Origin: Pseudomonadota bacterium
GTDB lineage: Bacteria > Pseudomonadota > Gammaproteobacteria > Burkholderiales > Burkholderiaceae_C
NCBI GenBank assembly: GCA_018241405.1
Contig: JAFEDY010000012.1
Span: forward strand, 87,326 to 151,325
Length of the DNA stretch: 64,000 nucleotides
Direction: 5' to 3'
The notes under the pieces are model-generated. The model was not told the origin of the DNA. It ran no database searches and saw nothing but the letters and a program-made list of their open reading frames with translations. The position numbers and the translations under genes were made by a program. Of this stretch, positions 49,060 to 60,083 are shown in pieces. Position 1 is the stretch's first letter. Every line of letters begins with the position of its first letter.

Positions 49060-52000
49060 ATGGCCACCCCCTTGTCCACCCGCTCGGCGCAGGAGCAATT
49101 GCGCCGCGATGAACGCGCGGCGATCCTGCGCCGCCGCCGCCGGGCCGGCTTTGGCAACGCAAAGGCACGCCAGCTGCCCACCGTGGGGCTGGCCTTGTCG
49201 GGCGGCGGCGTGCGCAGCGCCACCTTCGGCCTGGGCCTGTTGCGCGGACTGGCGGCGCAGGGGCTGCTGGCGCGCGTGGACTATCTGTCCACCATCTCGG
49301 GGGGTGGCTACGTGGGCGCCATGCTGGGGCGCCTGGTGGACACGCTGGGACTGGGCCCGGCGCAACAGCTGCTGGCCGCGGGCAGTTCGCCGGTGCTCGA
49401 CTGGCTGCGCAGCAATGGCCGCTACCTGGCCCCGGCGGGCTCGCGCGATGTCGGCATCCTCATCGTCAGCTACCTGCGCGCCTTCCTGGCCGTGCACATC
49501 GAGGCCTTCTTTGCGCTGATGCCGGTGGCGCTGCTGCTCACCCTGCCGCACCTGCTGCAGCACAGCCTGGGCTGGCTCGATGCCAAGGCCTGGGAGGGCT
49601 GGGCCTCGCCCTGGTTTGCGCTGACCCTGCTGTGGGCCGCGGCCCTGTTGCCCAGCCTGCTGGTGGCCTACTGGGCGGCGCCCGAAACGCGCAGCCCGGA
49701 GCTGGGCGAACGCCGCCTCTACCCGGCCGACATCTTTTTGCTGGCGGCACTGACCGCGCTCGCGCTGCTGCTCACCCTGCGCCCCGGCGACCCCCCGCTC
49801 TTGCAGTCCTGGCGCCAGGCCGACCCGGCCATGCCGCTGCTGGTGCTGGCGCTGTGGTCGGCGGCGCTGGGCCATGGCGGCGCCATGGTGCACCTGGCGC
49901 TGGCACGGGAGGCCCGCCCGTTGACCGTGGCACGGCTGCGCAACCGGCTCACCTATGGGCTGCGCGGCGCGCTGCTGGGCAGCCTGCTGCTGGCCGGCGC
50001 AGGCGTCCTGGACTGGGCCAGCTGGGCGCTGCTGCTGATGCTGTCAAGCGCTCAGCCACCGGACTGGGTCTGGGGCGGACTGGGCCTGGGCGGCGTGCTG
50101 CTGCTGGCGCTGCGCGCATTGGCACCCGTGCTGCAGCAGCTGGCGGCGCAGGCCCAGGCGCGCCGCACGCTGGCGCTGGGCCCGCAGATCCTGAACATTG
50201 CCGGCCACCTGGGTGCGGTGGTGCTGCTGCTGGCCTGGCTGCTGGCGGTGCAGTGGTGGGTGTTCGCCCAGGAGCCGCTGGCGGCAGTGCGGGCGTTTCC
50301 CGCCTGGATGCGCTGGAGCCTGCTGGCGCTCGCGGCGCTGGTGTGGTGGCTGACCACGGCGCGCCTGCCGCAGGCGGCCAACGCATCATCGCTGTCGGGC
50401 TTCTACCAGGCACGGCTGGTGCGCGCCTGGTTGGCCGCGGGCAACCGCCGCCGCGGCCTGTGCACGCCCTTTACGCCCGCCGACCAGCGTCTGCGCAGTG
50501 TGACCGAGGTGGCTGCGGGTGACGACATCGATCTGCCCCGGCACAGGCCCGAGGACCAGGGCGGCCCGCTGCACCTGATCGGCGCCTGCCTGAACCAGAC
50601 GCGCGACGACGCCTCGGGCCTGTTCAACGCCGACCGCAAGGGGCAACTGGCGATCGCTTCGGCGCGCGCGCTGGAAGTGGGCCCGCAGGAGGTGGTGCGC
50701 TGGGCGCAGGACGAGGCCCATGGCGACACCGCCAGGACCGCCGGCACGCTGGGGCGCTGGATTGCCATCTCGGGCGGCGCGGCCGCGCCCGGCGCGGGGG
50801 CCTACACCTCGCGCGGCTGGGCGCTGGTGATGTTCCTGCTCGGCATACGCCTGGGCCACTGGATCGCCGCGCCGCTGCCGCAGGCCCTGCCGCGCCTCAA
50901 AGACTGGTTGTGGCAGCGCGCGCCCAAGCCGCTGATGCTGTGGAGCGAGGCGCGCGCCACCTTCTTCGGCCAGGCGCGTCCCTGGTGGTACCTGTCGGAC
51001 GGCGGCCATTTCGACAACACCGGCGTGTACGCGCTGATCAAGCGCGAGTGCGACTTCATCATCCTCTCGGACGCCAGCGCCGACCCCGACTACCGCTTTG
51101 CCGACATCGAGAACCTGGTGCGCAAGGCGCGCATCGACCTGGACGCCGAGATCGAGTTCTACGCGCGCCAGGAGGCGGCGCGCCTGTTGAGCCTGGCGGG
51201 CGACGGCCTGACCGTGCTCTCGCCCGACGAGCTGGCCGACAACAGCACGCGCCGCGGCGTGCTGCTGGCGCGCATACGCTACTGCCGCAGCGACCCGGCG
51301 CGCGGCGAGCGCGAGGGCACGCTGCTCGTTGTCAAGCCCAACCTGCATGTCTGCCTGGACCTGGACCTGTTGGCCTACGCCCAGCGCCACCCAAGTTTCC
51401 CGCACGAGTCCACGGGCGACCAGTTCTTCGACGAGGCCCAGTGGGAGAGTTACCAGCGCCTGGGCCAGGACACCGGCCAGGCGCTGTACGACCGCTGGCT
51501 CGGCCAGCTGCCGGGTTGGGACCGGGTGCAGCTGCACAAGCTGGCGCAGCCCGAACGCCTGCACCAGCCCTCCCTTGCGCTCGCGGCCCAGCCGGCGGCC
51601 GGCGCACAGCCCAGCGTGCCGCGCTGGCGGCGCGGCGTCGGTGCGGCGGCCATCGGCACCTCGGTCGGCGTGGGTTTGACCGGCACGCTGCTGCTGTCTC
51701 TGTGGCAGGTGCAGGAGCAGCTCAACCGCGCCGCCGACAGCCGCCAGGCCGAGATTCGGCAGCTGCTGACCGACTCCTCGAAAGAGCTGCTCGATGCGGC
51801 CGGCGAATGCGCGCGCGTGGGCGCCCAGACCCTGGGCCATGTGGAGCAGCTGCGTGAATTCAGCAAGGACCACAGCCTGAGCGCGGCAGAGCAGACCACC
51901 GTGACCAGGCTGCTCGATCGCCTGCAGACGCAATGCACGCGCACTCCGCCGCCATACGCCGCCTGCAGCGGACCCGAGCGCAAGCACCAGGAGGATCTGT

Positions 52001-52692
52001 GCGAGGTGGCGCTGAAGGATCTCAGCGACAGCAGCGCATTGAACTACTGGCATCCCGCCTCACCGGAGCGCGGGGCGCAGCTGTCCGAAGTCTGGGCGCG
52101 GATGCGCGGCCAGCTGTCGCTGGCGTGGGCACTGCTGGGCGGCGACGCACGCCATGCCCGCGTGGCCATGGCGCCGCCGCCGCCCGACCAAGGCATCACG
52201 CCCGCACCAGCGCCATCCTCCGCAGCGGCTTCGGCACTTGCAACGGCTGAGAGCAGCTACGCGCCCAATGCGATCGCCGCGATTGAGCCGGCCGAATCCG
52301 CGCAACTACGGGCCCGCTGCCCCACAGGCACGCGCCTGTACACGCAGATCTACAACGAGGCGGCGCGCTGGCGCGCCGAGCAGCTGCGCCAGCGCCTGCA
52401 GGAGGCCCCCGCCGTCCCGCTGCGTATCGCGCCGATAGAGAACGTGACGCGCAGCGCAGCCATGCGCCAGCAGCGCCCGCCCGTGCCCTGGCAGCAGCCG
52501 ACCTTCATAGTCCACGACGCCGAGCTGCGCCCCTGCGCCCAGGTGCTGGCGCAGCTGGTACAGCAGCGCTGGTCTCCGGCGAGCGGCGACAAGCCCTGGA
52601 TTTCCACCCTGCCGCCCGGACTCAAGAGCCAGACACTCACGATAGAACTGTGGCTGCCGACGCCGCCCATCAGCCGAACGGGCATGCGCTGA
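49060..52692 (+). CDS. Large membrane patatin-like phospholipase
   Basis: 1210 residues. The oxyanion loop GGGVRSATFG lies at 48-57. The nucleophile site is STISGGG with Ser80; the first Gly of the usual GxSxG is Thr, as in other large membrane patatins. The catalytic Asp is in SDGGHFDNTG near residue 647. Between them, about residues 145-480 hold six or more hydrophobic helices and a second patatin part. The C-terminal 350 residues hold one helix near residue 870 (AAIGTSVGVGLTGTLLLSLW) and a soluble Ala-rich part of unknown fold. ATG at 49060 was chosen; TTG at 49024 is also possible. Confidence 0.82.
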   Translation: MATPLSTRSAQEQLRRDERAAILRRRRRAGFGNAKARQLPTVGLALSGGGVRSATFGLGLLRGLAAQGLLARVDYLSTISGGGYVGAMLGRLVDTLGLGPAQQLLAAGSSPVLDWLRSNGRYLAPAGSRDVGILIVSYLRAFLAVHIEAFFALMPVALLLTLPHLLQHSLGWLDAKAWEGWASPWFALTLLWAAALLPSLLVAYWAAPETRSPELGERRLYPADIFLLAALTALALLLTLRPGDPPLLQSWRQADPAMPLLVLALWSAALGHGGAMVHLALAREARPLTVARLRNRLTYGLRGALLGSLLLAGAGVLDWASWALLLMLSSAQPPDWVWGGLGLGGVLLLALRALAPVLQQLAAQAQARRTLALGPQILNIAGHLGAVVLLLAWLLAVQWWVFAQEPLAAVRAFPAWMRWSLLALAALVWWLTTARLPQAANASSLSGFYQARLVRAWLAAGNRRRGLCTPFTPADQRLRSVTEVAAGDDIDLPRHRPEDQGGPLHLIGACLNQTRDDASGLFNADRKGQLAIASARALEVGPQEVVRWAQDEAHGDTARTAGTLGRWIAISGGAAAPGAGAYTSRGWALVMFLLGIRLGHWIAAPLPQALPRLKDWLWQRAPKPLMLWSEARATFFGQARPWWYLSDGGHFDNTGVYALIKRECDFIILSDASADPDYRFADIENLVRKARIDLDAEIEFYARQEAARLLSLAGDGLTVLSPDELADNSTRRGVLLARIRYCRSDPARGEREGTLLVVKPNLHVCLDLDLLAYAQRHPSFPHESTGDQFFDEAQWESYQRLGQDTGQALYDRWLGQLPGWDRVQLHKLAQPERLHQPSLALAAQPAAGAQPSVPRWRRGVGAAAIGTSVGVGLTGTLLLSLWQVQEQLNRAADSRQAEIRQLLTDSSKELLDAAGECARVGAQTLGHVEQLREFSKDHSLSAAEQTTVTRLLDRLQTQCTRTPPPYAACSGPERKHQEDLCEVALKDLSDSSALNYWHPASPERGAQLSEVWARMRGQLSLAWALLGGDARHARVAMAPPPPDQGITPAPAPSSAAASALATAESSYAPNAIAAIEPAESAQLRARCPTGTRLYTQIYNEAARWRAEQLRQRLQEAPAVPLRIAPIENVTRSAAMRQQRPPVPWQQPTFIVHDAELRPCAQVLAQLVQQRWSPASGDKPWISTLPPGLKSQTLTIELWLPTPPISRTGMR

Positions 52693-52708
52693 GCCGATCG
52701 CAACGCTA

Positions 52709-52760
52709 CTGAAAAGATAGCTGCTGGCGGTTACATGGAAAGCGCGAAAGACCGGCGCGA
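52709..52760. repeat. Interspersed repeat, copy D, between the patatin gene and ggt
   Basis: GATAGCTGCTGGCGGTTACAT follows the patatin stop by 22 nt. Its TAGCTGCTGGCG word is identical to the reverse complement of the right end of copy C. The rest of the 100-nt gap between these convergent genes shows no feature; I see no terminator. Confidence 0.4.
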
Positions 52761-52793
52761 TGGCTGCTCTTGCATGTCCCGGCGCAGGCCAGC

Positions 52794-54389
52794 TTAAAAC
52801 GCTACGGCGCAGCCATCCTTGCGCGGGTCGGAGCCGGCGATGTAGCAATCCCCCTGGCGCAGCACCAGTTGGGCACCGCCGAAGGCGAACACGCCGTTGC
52901 CCTCCTCCACCGTGACCTCGTGGCCCAGCGCGCGCAGCTGCGCCACCACGGCGGCGTCGAAGTGCGGCTCCACGGCCACGCCGCGCCCGCCCGTCACGCG
53001 CCAGCGCGGGGCGTCGGCCGCGGCCTGGGGGTTCTGGCCGTAGCGCAGCACGCGCAGCGCCATCTGCGTGTGGCCCTGGCTCTGCATGGGCCCGCCCATG
53101 ACGCCGAAGGCCATTTGCGGCCGGCCGTCGGCATGCATGGCAAAGGCCGGAATGATGGTGTGCGATGGGCGCTTGCGCGGGCCCACCTCGTTGGCGTGGC
53201 CGGGCGTCAGGCTGAAGCCGTGGCCGCGGTTCTGCAGGCTGATGCCCGTGCCCGGCACGACCACGCCCGAGCCGAAGCCCATGTAGTTGGACTGGATGAA
53301 CGAGACCATCATGCCGGCCGCATCGGCCGCCGCCAGGTACACCGTGCCGCCGGGACGCGGCGCGCCGTAGCCGGGACTGCCGGCGCGCGCCGGGTCGATG
53401 AGGGCGGCGCGGCGCTTGAGGTATTCGGGCTGCAGCAGCTCGGCCGGCGTCACGCGCATGTGGTCGATGTCGGCGTTGTACTGGTGCAGGTCGGCCAGGG
53501 CCAGCTTCATGGCCTCGATGCTGGCGTGCACGGTCTGCACCTCGTCCACGCCATGCGCGCCGACACCATGGGCATCGAGCATGGCCAGCGCCATCAGCGT
53601 GGCAATGCCCTGGCCATTGGGCGGAATCTCGTGGATGACCGAGTCGCCGAAGCGCTGGCTCACCGTGCCCACCCAGTCGGCCTGGTGGGCCGCAAGATCC
53701 TCCTCCGTCATCACGCCGCCGTTCGCTCGCGCATGCGCGGCCATCTTCGCGGCCAGTTCTCCGCGGTAGAAGGCCTCGCCCTCGCTGGCGGCGATCAGCT
53801 CCAGCGTGCGCGCATGGGCCTCGCTGCGGAAGAACTCGCCCGCGCGCAGCGGTCGGCCATCGGGCAGGAAGCATTCGGCAAAGCCGGGCTGGTCGCCCAG
53901 CTTGGCGGCGCCCAGCGCCCACAGCCGCGCAATGGTGGGGGACACGGGAAAGCCGTGGCGCGCGTAGCCGATGGCGGGCTGGGCCAGCTGCGCGAACGGC
54001 AGCTTGCCCAGGCGCTTGGACAGCGCCACCCAGGCCGACACGGCGCCCGGCACGGTGACGGCGTTCCAGCCCTTCTCGGGAATGCCGCCCAGGCGCGCGA
54101 AATACTCGGGCGTCCAGGCCGCGGGAGAGCGCCCCGAGGCGTTGAGGCCCAGCAGCTCCTGGCCGTCCCAGACGATGGCGAAGCCGTCGCTGCCGATGCC
54201 GCAGCCCGAGGGCTCGACCACGGTGAGCGCCATGGCTGCGGCGATGGCCGCATCCACGGCATTGCCGCCGGCCTGCAGCATGGCCAGGCCCGCCTGCGCC
54301 GCCAGCGGCTGCGAGGTGGCGACCACGTTGCGCCCCAGCACGGCGCTGCGCTGCGAAGCATAGGGTTGGGTCCAGTCGAGGTTTGGCAT
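52794..54389 (-). CDS. Gamma-glutamyltransferase family protein
   Basis: 531 residues with no signal peptide. It has the family start AVLGRNVVATSQPLAAQAGLAMLQAGGNAVDAAIAAA. The autocleavage site with catalytic Thr appears as GGTVYLAAADAAGMMVSFIQSN. GGT-like acylases are made as a proenzyme and cut before this Thr. The lack of a signal peptide and the Gly-Gly-Thr context suggest a cytoplasmic relative (YwrD type) rather than periplasmic GGT. It lies 39 nt after ung on the same strand. Confidence 0.87.
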   Translation of the reverse strand: MPNLDWTQPYASQRSAVLGRNVVATSQPLAAQAGLAMLQAGGNAVDAAIAAAMALTVVEPSGCGIGSDGFAIVWDGQELLGLNASGRSPAAWTPEYFARLGGIPEKGWNAVTVPGAVSAWVALSKRLGKLPFAQLAQPAIGYARHGFPVSPTIARLWALGAAKLGDQPGFAECFLPDGRPLRAGEFFRSEAHARTLELIAASEGEAFYRGELAAKMAAHARANGGVMTEEDLAAHQADWVGTVSQRFGDSVIHEIPPNGQGIATLMALAMLDAHGVGAHGVDEVQTVHASIEAMKLALADLHQYNADIDHMRVTPAELLQPEYLKRRAALIDPARAGSPGYGAPRPGGTVYLAAADAAGMMVSFIQSNYMGFGSGVVVPGTGISLQNRGHGFSLTPGHANEVGPRKRPSHTIIPAFAMHADGRPQMAFGVMGGPMQSQGHTQMALRVLRYGQNPQAAADAPRWRVTGGRGVAVEPHFDAAVVAQLRALGHEVTVEEGNGVFAFGGAQLVLRQGDCYIAGSDPRKDGCAVAF

Positions 54390-54428
54390 GGTGGCTCGCT
54401 CCTGCGCTTGTGCGCGCTTGCGCCTGGG

Positions 54429-55169
54429 TCAATATCCGTGCTGCTGGCGGAACGCGCGCGCCTGGCCAAAATGGCCGTTGCCGATGAAAGGCAACGGCGG
54501 GCGCAGCGCCGACAGCGGCGAGGGGTGGTTGGAGACGAGCACCAGATGCCCGCGGTCCTGCGGTATCAGCGCACGCTTGGACTGCGCATGGCTGCCCCAG
54601 AGCATGAAGACCACGGGGCGCGGCCCCTCGGCCACCTGGCGGATCACGGCGTCGGTCAGCAGCTCCCAGCCTTTGCCCGCGTGGCTGGCGGCCTGGCCCT
54701 CCTCCACCGTCAGGCAGGTGTTGAGCAGCAGCACGCCATTTCTGGCCCATGGCACCAGGCTGCCGCCGGGCGCGGGAAACGCGGGGAAGGGCACGCCCAG
54801 GTCGCGCCGCATTTCCTTGAAGATGTTCTGCAGCGACGGCGGCAGGCGCACGCCGGGGGCGACGGAAAACGCCAGTCCCTCGGCCTGACCGCGGCCGTGG
54901 TACGGGTCCTGGCCCAGGATGAGCACGCGCACGGCCTCGGGCGCGGTGAGCTCCAGCGCACGCAGCGGCTGCGGCGGAAAGATGGCCGCTCCTGCGGCGA
55001 GCCGAGCACGCAGAAAGTCCAGCAGCGCCCGGCCGCGCGCGCCGGCAAAAAAGCCATCGACCAGCGCCTGCCAGCCTGGCGCCACGGGCCATTCGGCGGG
55101 CTCGGCGCTGGTCAGCTGGGTAGCGGCGGGTACCGCCGGCAGGTCTTGCATCGCATCCATGGCAGGCAT
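54429..55169 (-). CDS. ung: Uracil-DNA glycosylase
   Basis: 246 residues (start [13 protein letters not shown] at 55169; the second or third Met is also possible). The water-activating motif GQDPYHG, the [13 protein letters not shown] block and the C-terminal NHPSPLSA motif with catalytic His are intact, so this is family-1 UDG, which removes uracil from DNA. It lies 20 nt after the diguanylate cyclase gene on the same strand. Confidence 0.97.
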   Translation of the reverse strand: MPAMDAMQDLPAVPAATQLTSAEPAEWPVAPGWQALVDGFFAGARGRALLDFLRARLAAGAAIFPPQPLRALELTAPEAVRVLILGQDPYHGRGQAEGLAFSVAPGVRLPPSLQNIFKEMRRDLGVPFPAFPAPGGSLVPWARNGVLLLNTCLTVEEGQAASHAGKGWELLTDAVIRQVAEGPRPVVFMLWGSHAQSKRALIPQDRGHLVLVSNHPSPLSALRPPLPFIGNGHFGQARAFRQQHGY

Positions 55170-55189
55170 TCCAAGGTGGTCCGATTTCA

Positions 55190-57496
55190 CTAAATTGGTG
55201 GCTCTGCGCCGCCAACGGTCCGGTTTCGCCCATCGGACTTTGCGCGGTACAGGTGCATGTCGGCCCGGCGCAGCAGCACCTCCGGACCACCCTCGGGCCC
55301 AGGCACCTGGCAGGCGACGCCGACGCTGATGGTGACCACGCCGCCCGGCACGGACGCCGCATGCTCCAGGCCCAGTGCCTGCACCGCGCGGCACAGCGCC
55401 TGCGCCTTGTGCAGCGCGCCCGCGGCGTCGCATTCGGGCAGCAGACAGACAAACTCTTCACCACCATAGCGGGCCACGAAATCATGCGCGCGCGACAGGC
55501 CGCTGCGCAGCACCTGCGCCACGGCCTGCAGGCAGGCGTCGCCCTGTTGGTGACCGTAGAGGTCGTTGTACTGTTTGAAGTGATCGATGTCCAGCAGCAG
55601 GACGGCAAGCGGTTGGCCGCTCCTGCGGCAACGCCGCCATTCGGCCTGCAGGGCCTGGTCGAAATGGCGCCGGTTGGCGACGCTGGTGAGGCCGTCCACA
55701 TAGGCCAGGCGGTGCAGCTGCTCGCTGTGCGCCTGCTGCTCGGTACGGTCCTGGAAGGTGGCCAGGAAATGCCCGCCGAACACCAGGCCGCCGATGTCCA
55801 TCACATGCTGCGTGCCGTCGCGTGCGGTCACGCGGTAGGGGCGCGCCTCGATCACGCCATCCTGGGAAGGCGCCTGCGCCATGGCCTGGCCCCAGGCGCG
55901 CGCCACCTGCGCGCGATAGTCGGCGTCCGGGTAGGCATGCAGCGCCCATTCGTGCAGTGTGGGCACCTCCGTCTCGGAATAGCCGAAATGGTCGAGGAAG
56001 CGCCGGTTGCGGAAATAGATGCGCCGCGCTGCGTCCACCATGCACAGGCCCACGGGCATGTCGCTCATGAGCTGCTGCAGCACGCGTTCTGTGTCCTGCA
56101 ACCGCAGCGCCTGTTGCTTGGCGTCCGTGACGTCATGGATGTAGCCATGCCAGAGCACCGCGCCGCCCTCCAGGCGCTGGGGCCGCGCCTGGCCGCTGAG
56201 CCAGCGTTCGCCGCGCCCGGGCAGGATCACGCGGTACTCGCTCTTCCAGTCGCCCAGCGTGCGCGCCGATTCCTGGATGCGGCCCAGGCCCGGCTGCAGG
56301 TCATCGGGGTGTATGCGTGCGAACACCGGGGCGGCATCGTCGCGCAGCTCTTGCGGCTGATAGCCGTAGATGTCGGCCACGCCGGGACTGGCATACGGAA
56401 AATGGCTGCGCCCGTCAGGCTCGACCTGGTACTGGTACAGCACACCGGGCAGGCTTTCGGCCAGCCGGTTCAGCATGTCCTGCTGCCTGTGCTGCTCGGC
56501 CTCCAGGCACAGCGCCTGGGCGTTCAGCTGGCGCTGCCGGCGCTGCACCAGCAACAGGCCGGCCGCCGCGGCCAGCCCCGCCAGCAGGTAGGCCAGCACC
56601 AGGGTGCGCGCCTGGGTGCGCCAATCGGCAAAGATCGGGTCCCAGGGCCGCCCCACCTCGACCACCAGCGGCCTGTCCATCCGCAGCGCCTCGGACTGTA
56701 CGGCGCGCAGCGCCATCATGTACTGCGCGCCGCCAGGGCGCACCGGGCCTTGCAGCACCGCCGCGGAGTGGCCATTGGCCATGTGGCGCGCAAACAGGGT
56801 GCCTGGCTGGGCCATGTCCAGCCCTACGGGCTCGTCTTCGCTCCCAAGCGCCAGGAAACGCAGGCCTTCGCCATGGGTCAGGCCGGTCAGCATGTCCGGC
56901 GCATAGCGCACGGATTGCAGCAGGGTCTTGAAATGGCCCGTATCAAGCGTAGCCGCAAACATGCCGTCAAAGCCGCCTTCACCCCCCGGGACTACGCGCC
57001 CGAGCACCAGCACCCAGTCCCCCTGCATGCCTTCGCGGGGCCGGCCTATGACCAGGGTGTCGGGGCTCGGCACGCGCGCAGCAACTTGAAAATACTCGCG
57101 CTGGCTGAGATCGCGCCCCACGATCTCGGGCCTGCTGGAGGCCAGCACCCGCCCCTCGGCATCGAGCAAGTTCAACCGTTGCACGGCGGGCATGGCATCG
57201 GCGAAGTTGCGCAGGCGCTCGCCCAGCCTCCGGCCGCCGCCGGCCGGGCCGCCGGCGCGCTGCAGGTCGGTCAGCAGGCTGTTCAGCGCATGGTTGATCG
57301 CATCGAGCTGCTGTCCCAGGTTGTCGTGCAGCACGCCCGCCTGCTGCGCCAGCAGCGCGCGCTCACGCGCCTCGATGCGCTGGTGTTCTCGCCACAGGTC
57401 TGCCGCCAGCAACGCGCCCAGCAGCAGCCAGGCCAGGGCCAGCCACCACCATGGGCGGCGCAGGGCATGTGATGGCGGACGCAGCAGGTGCAGCAC
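55190..57496 (-). CDS. Cache-PAS-PAS-GGDEF diguanylate cyclase
   Basis: 768 residues from a GTG at 57496. A first membrane helix lies at about residues 15-33 and a second at about 300-318, with a periplasmic Cache-type sensor between ([19 protein letters not shown]). Two PAS domains follow (about 340-460 and 470-590). The GGDEF domain has [13 protein letters not shown], an active form, and an inhibitory site RxxD (RAHD) in the usual place, so product inhibition by cyclic-di-GMP is expected. The signal is unknown. No clear ribosome site. It is 66 nt downstream of trpC on the same strand and may be read from the trp operon. Confidence 0.92.
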   Translation of the reverse strand: MLHLLRPPSHALRRPWWWLALAWLLLGALLAADLWREHQRIEARERALLAQQAGVLHDNLGQQLDAINHALNSLLTDLQRAGGPAGGGRRLGERLRNFADAMPAVQRLNLLDAEGRVLASSRPEIVGRDLSQREYFQVAARVPSPDTLVIGRPREGMQGDWVLVLGRVVPGGEGGFDGMFAATLDTGHFKTLLQSVRYAPDMLTGLTHGEGLRFLALGSEDEPVGLDMAQPGTLFARHMANGHSAAVLQGPVRPGGAQYMMALRAVQSEALRMDRPLVVEVGRPWDPIFADWRTQARTLVLAYLLAGLAAAAGLLLVQRRQRQLNAQALCLEAEQHRQQDMLNRLAESLPGVLYQYQVEPDGRSHFPYASPGVADIYGYQPQELRDDAAPVFARIHPDDLQPGLGRIQESARTLGDWKSEYRVILPGRGERWLSGQARPQRLEGGAVLWHGYIHDVTDAKQQALRLQDTERVLQQLMSDMPVGLCMVDAARRIYFRNRRFLDHFGYSETEVPTLHEWALHAYPDADYRAQVARAWGQAMAQAPSQDGVIEARPYRVTARDGTQHVMDIGGLVFGGHFLATFQDRTEQQAHSEQLHRLAYVDGLTSVANRRHFDQALQAEWRRCRRSGQPLAVLLLDIDHFKQYNDLYGHQQGDACLQAVAQVLRSGLSRAHDFVARYGGEEFVCLLPECDAAGALHKAQALCRAVQALGLEHAASVPGGVVTISVGVACQVPGPEGGPEVLLRRADMHLYRAKSDGRNRTVGGAEPPI

Positions 57497-57562
57497 GGCG
57501 CGTTGAAAAGATAAAAACTTGGCAGCGCTGCGTGCGCAGGCGCCGTAACGGGCGTGGGAACC

Positions 57563-58363
57563 TCAGGCGAACAGCTTAGCCAGCGCCTGGCCGGGGTCCT
57601 TGGCACGCATGAAGGCCTCACCCACCAGGAAGGCGTTGACGCCCGCATCACGCATCAGGCGCACGTCGTCGGGGGCGAGGATGCCGGACTCGGTCACCAG
57701 CAGGCGGTCGGCGGGTACGTCCTTCCTGAGCTCCAGCGTGGTCTGCAGGCTGACCTCGAAGCTGCGCAGGTTGCGGTTGTTGATGCCCACGAGCGGGGTC
57801 TTCAGCCTCAGGGCGCGCTCCAGCTCCCTGCCGTCGTGCACCTCCACCAGCACGGCCATGTCCAGGCCGTGGGCAATCTGCTCCATCTCGGCCATCAGGC
57901 CGTCTTCCAGGCAGGCGGCGATGAGCAGCACGCAGTCGGCGCCCATGGCACGCGACTCGTAGATCTGGTAGGCATCGACCATGAAGTCCTTGCGCAGCAC
58001 GGGCAGCGGGCAGCTGGCGCGCGCCTGCTTGAGGTAGTCGGGCTGGCCCTGGAAGAACTGGCGGTCGGTGAGCACCGACAGGCAGGCGGCGCTCACCTTG
58101 CCGTCGCCCTCGGCGTAGCTTTGAGCGATGTCGGCGGGTATGAAGTCAGCGCGGATCACGCCCTTGCTGGGGCTGGCCTTCTTGATCTCGGCGATCACCG
58201 CGGCCTGGCCGGCGGTTATTTTTGTGCGCATGCTGCCGACGAAGTCGCGCGTGAGCACGCGGCTTTCGGCGTCGCGGCGCATGTCGGCCAGCGGCAGCTT
58301 CTTTTGCGCCGCGGCGACTTCCTCGCGCTTGACGGCGCAGATTTTTTCCAGAATGTCGTTCAT
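57563..58363 (-). CDS. trpC: Indole-3-glycerol phosphate synthase
   Basis: 266 residues starting [20 protein letters not shown]. Active-site blocks are [37 protein letters not shown] and VTESGI. It closes the indole ring in tryptophan synthesis. ATG at 58363 is the family start. It is the last trp gene here; trpF, trpB and trpA are not in the window. Confidence 0.98.
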   Translation of the reverse strand: MNDILEKICAVKREEVAAAQKKLPLADMRRDAESRVLTRDFVGSMRTKITAGQAAVIAEIKKASPSKGVIRADFIPADIAQSYAEGDGKVSAACLSVLTDRQFFQGQPDYLKQARASCPLPVLRKDFMVDAYQIYESRAMGADCVLLIAACLEDGLMAEMEQIAHGLDMAVLVEVHDGRELERALRLKTPLVGINNRNLRSFEVSLQTTLELRKDVPADRLLVTESGILAPDDVRLMRDAGVNAFLVGEAFMRAKDPGQALAKLFA

Positions 58364-58373
58364 GCGTCCCTCC

Positions 58374-59405
58374 TCACGCCGCCAGCGCATGCGTGCGCGC
58401 GATCAGTTCTTCGAGCTTGGCGCGGGCCGCACCCGAGTCAACGGCGGCGCGCGCGCGGGCAAGGCCCTCGGCCATGCTCGCCACCACATTGGCCGCATAC
58501 AGCGCCACGCCGGCATTCAGGCAGACGATCTCGCGCGCGGGACCGGCCTCGCCCTGCAGCACGCCCAGCAGCAGCGCGCGCGACTGCTCGGGTGTCTCCA
58601 CCTTGAGCGCGCGGTTGCTGACCATGGCCATGCCAAAGTCCTCGGGGTGGATCTCGTACTCGGTGATCTCGCCATTCTTGAGCTCACCAACCATGGTGGC
58701 GGCGCCCAGGCTGACCTCGTCCATGCCGTCGCGGCCATAGACAACGATGGCGTGCTCGGCCCCCAGGCGCTGCAGCGCGCGCACCTGTATGCCCACCAGG
58801 TCGGGGTGGAACACGCCCATCAGGATGTTGGGCGCGCCCGCCGGGTTGGTGAGCGGCCCCAGGATGTTGAAAATCGTGCGCACGCCCAGCTCCTTGCGCA
58901 CCGGGGCCACGTTCTTCATGGCCGGGTGGTGGTTGGGCGCGAACATGAAGCCAATGCCCACCTCGGCAATGCACTGCGCGATCTGCTCGGGCGCCAGGTG
59001 GATGTGTACGCCCAGCGCTTCCATCACGTCGGCACTGCCCGACTTGCTCGATACGCTGCGCCCGCCATGCTTGCTCACGCGCGCGCCCGCTGCCGCGGCG
59101 ACGAACATGGCACAGGTGGAGATGTTGAAGCTGCCCGCGCCATCGCCGCCCGTGCCCACGATGTCCACCAGGTGGCGCGTGTCCTGCACATGCACCTTGG
59201 TGGAGAACTCACGCATGACCTGTGCGGCGGCGGTGATCTCGCCAATCGTCTCCTTCTTCACGCGCAGGCCGGTGACGAGGGCCGCCGTCATCACGGGCGA
59301 GAGCTCGCCGCCCATGATCATGCGCATCAGGTGCAGCATCTCATCGTGGAAAATTTCGCGGTGCTCGATGGTGCGCTGCAGCGCCTCCTGGGGGGTGATG
59401 GACAT
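58374..59405 (-). CDS. trpD: Anthranilate phosphoribosyltransferase
   Basis: 343 residues with [39 protein letters not shown] and [11 protein letters not shown]. It transfers phosphoribose to anthranilate in the second step of the branch. It is 10 nt before trpC and 21 nt after the LysE-type exporter gene. Confidence 0.98.
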   Translation of the reverse strand: MSITPQEALQRTIEHREIFHDEMLHLMRMIMGGELSPVMTAALVTGLRVKKETIGEITAAAQVMREFSTKVHVQDTRHLVDIVGTGGDGAGSFNISTCAMFVAAAAGARVSKHGGRSVSSKSGSADVMEALGVHIHLAPEQIAQCIAEVGIGFMFAPNHHPAMKNVAPVRKELGVRTIFNILGPLTNPAGAPNILMGVFHPDLVGIQVRALQRLGAEHAIVVYGRDGMDEVSLGAATMVGELKNGEITEYEIHPEDFGMAMVSNRALKVETPEQSRALLLGVLQGEAGPAREIVCLNAGVALYAANVVASMAEGLARARAAVDSGAARAKLEELIARTHALAA

Positions 59406-59426
59406 GGGGAAAGTCTCCTGAAAATT

Positions 59427-60083
59427 TCAGTGCGCTGGCGCGTCGGTCAGCGCGAGCCGGATGCCAAAACCTATGAACAGCGCGCCCGCCAAGCGGTCGA
59501 GCCAGTGCATGCCACGCTCGGCGAACGCCAGGCGGCGCGAGAGCCAGGCCGCGGCCAGCGCCCACAGCGCGTTCACCGGCAGCGCGTTGACGACGAACAG
59601 CAGGCCCAGCAGCACAAAGGCCAGGGCCTTGTGCTCCATCCCCGGCGCGATGAACTGCGGCACGAAGGCCAGGAAGAAAATCGCCACCTTGGGGTTGAGC
59701 ACATTCGTCCAGAAACCGCCGAGGAACACCTCTCTCAAAGGCACGGCGTTGTGCACTGGCGCCGCGTCGCGCGCCAGCGCCGCCAGGCCCGCATCGCCGC
59801 GCGAGCGCACCAGGCGCAGGCCCAGCCACAGCAGGTAGGCCGCGCCCAGCCACTTGAGCAGCGTGAACGCCGTGGCCGAGGCCGCCAGCAGCGCGCCCAC
59901 GCCCACGGCCGCCGCGGCCACATGCACCAGGCAGCCCGCAGCAATGCCCAGCCCCGCCACCAGCCCCGCGCGCAGACCGTTTTTGAGCGCGCGCGTGGCG
60001 ATGTAGAGCACGTCGGGCCCGGGCGTGAGATTCAGCAGCCAACCCGCAAGCACGAACAGCAGCAGCTGCTGCGGCTCTATCAC
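59427..60083 (-). CDS. LysE/RhtB-family exporter in the trp operon
   Basis: 218 residues with six hydrophobic helices. It has [32 protein letters not shown], the family signature. LysE/RhtB proteins export amino acids or related compounds across the inner membrane. Its ATG at 60083 overlaps the trpG stop by 4 nt, so it is made with the anthranilate genes. The substrate may be tryptophan, anthranilate or another aromatic compound; this is inferred from context. Confidence 0.87.
   Translation of the reverse strand: MIEPQQLLLFVLAGWLLNLTPGPDVLYIATRALKNGLRAGLVAGLGIAAGCLVHVAAAAVGVGALLAASATAFTLLKWLGAAYLLWLGLRLVRSRGDAGLAALARDAAPVHNAVPLREVFLGGFWTNVLNPKVAIFFLAFVPQFIAPGMEHKALAFVLLGLLFVVNALPVNALWALAAAWLSRRLAFAERGMHWLDRLAGALFIGFGIRLALTDAPAH

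Noticed and set aside
47533..49893. Minus-strand open frame of 786 codons opposite queA
   Set aside because: It is antisense to queA and to the start of the patatin gene and has Gln/Gly/Arg-rich low-complexity content.
52306..55701. Minus-strand open frame of 1131 codons spanning the ggt and ung genes
   Set aside because: It runs in another frame of the same strand across ggt and ung, both with intact catalytic motifs; the translation is Arg/Pro/Ala-rich without domains.
57497..57562. A further copy of the interspersed repeat between trpC and the cyclase gene (words GATAAAAA and AGCGCT)
   Set aside because: Only one AGCGCT is present and the rest does not align with the other copies.
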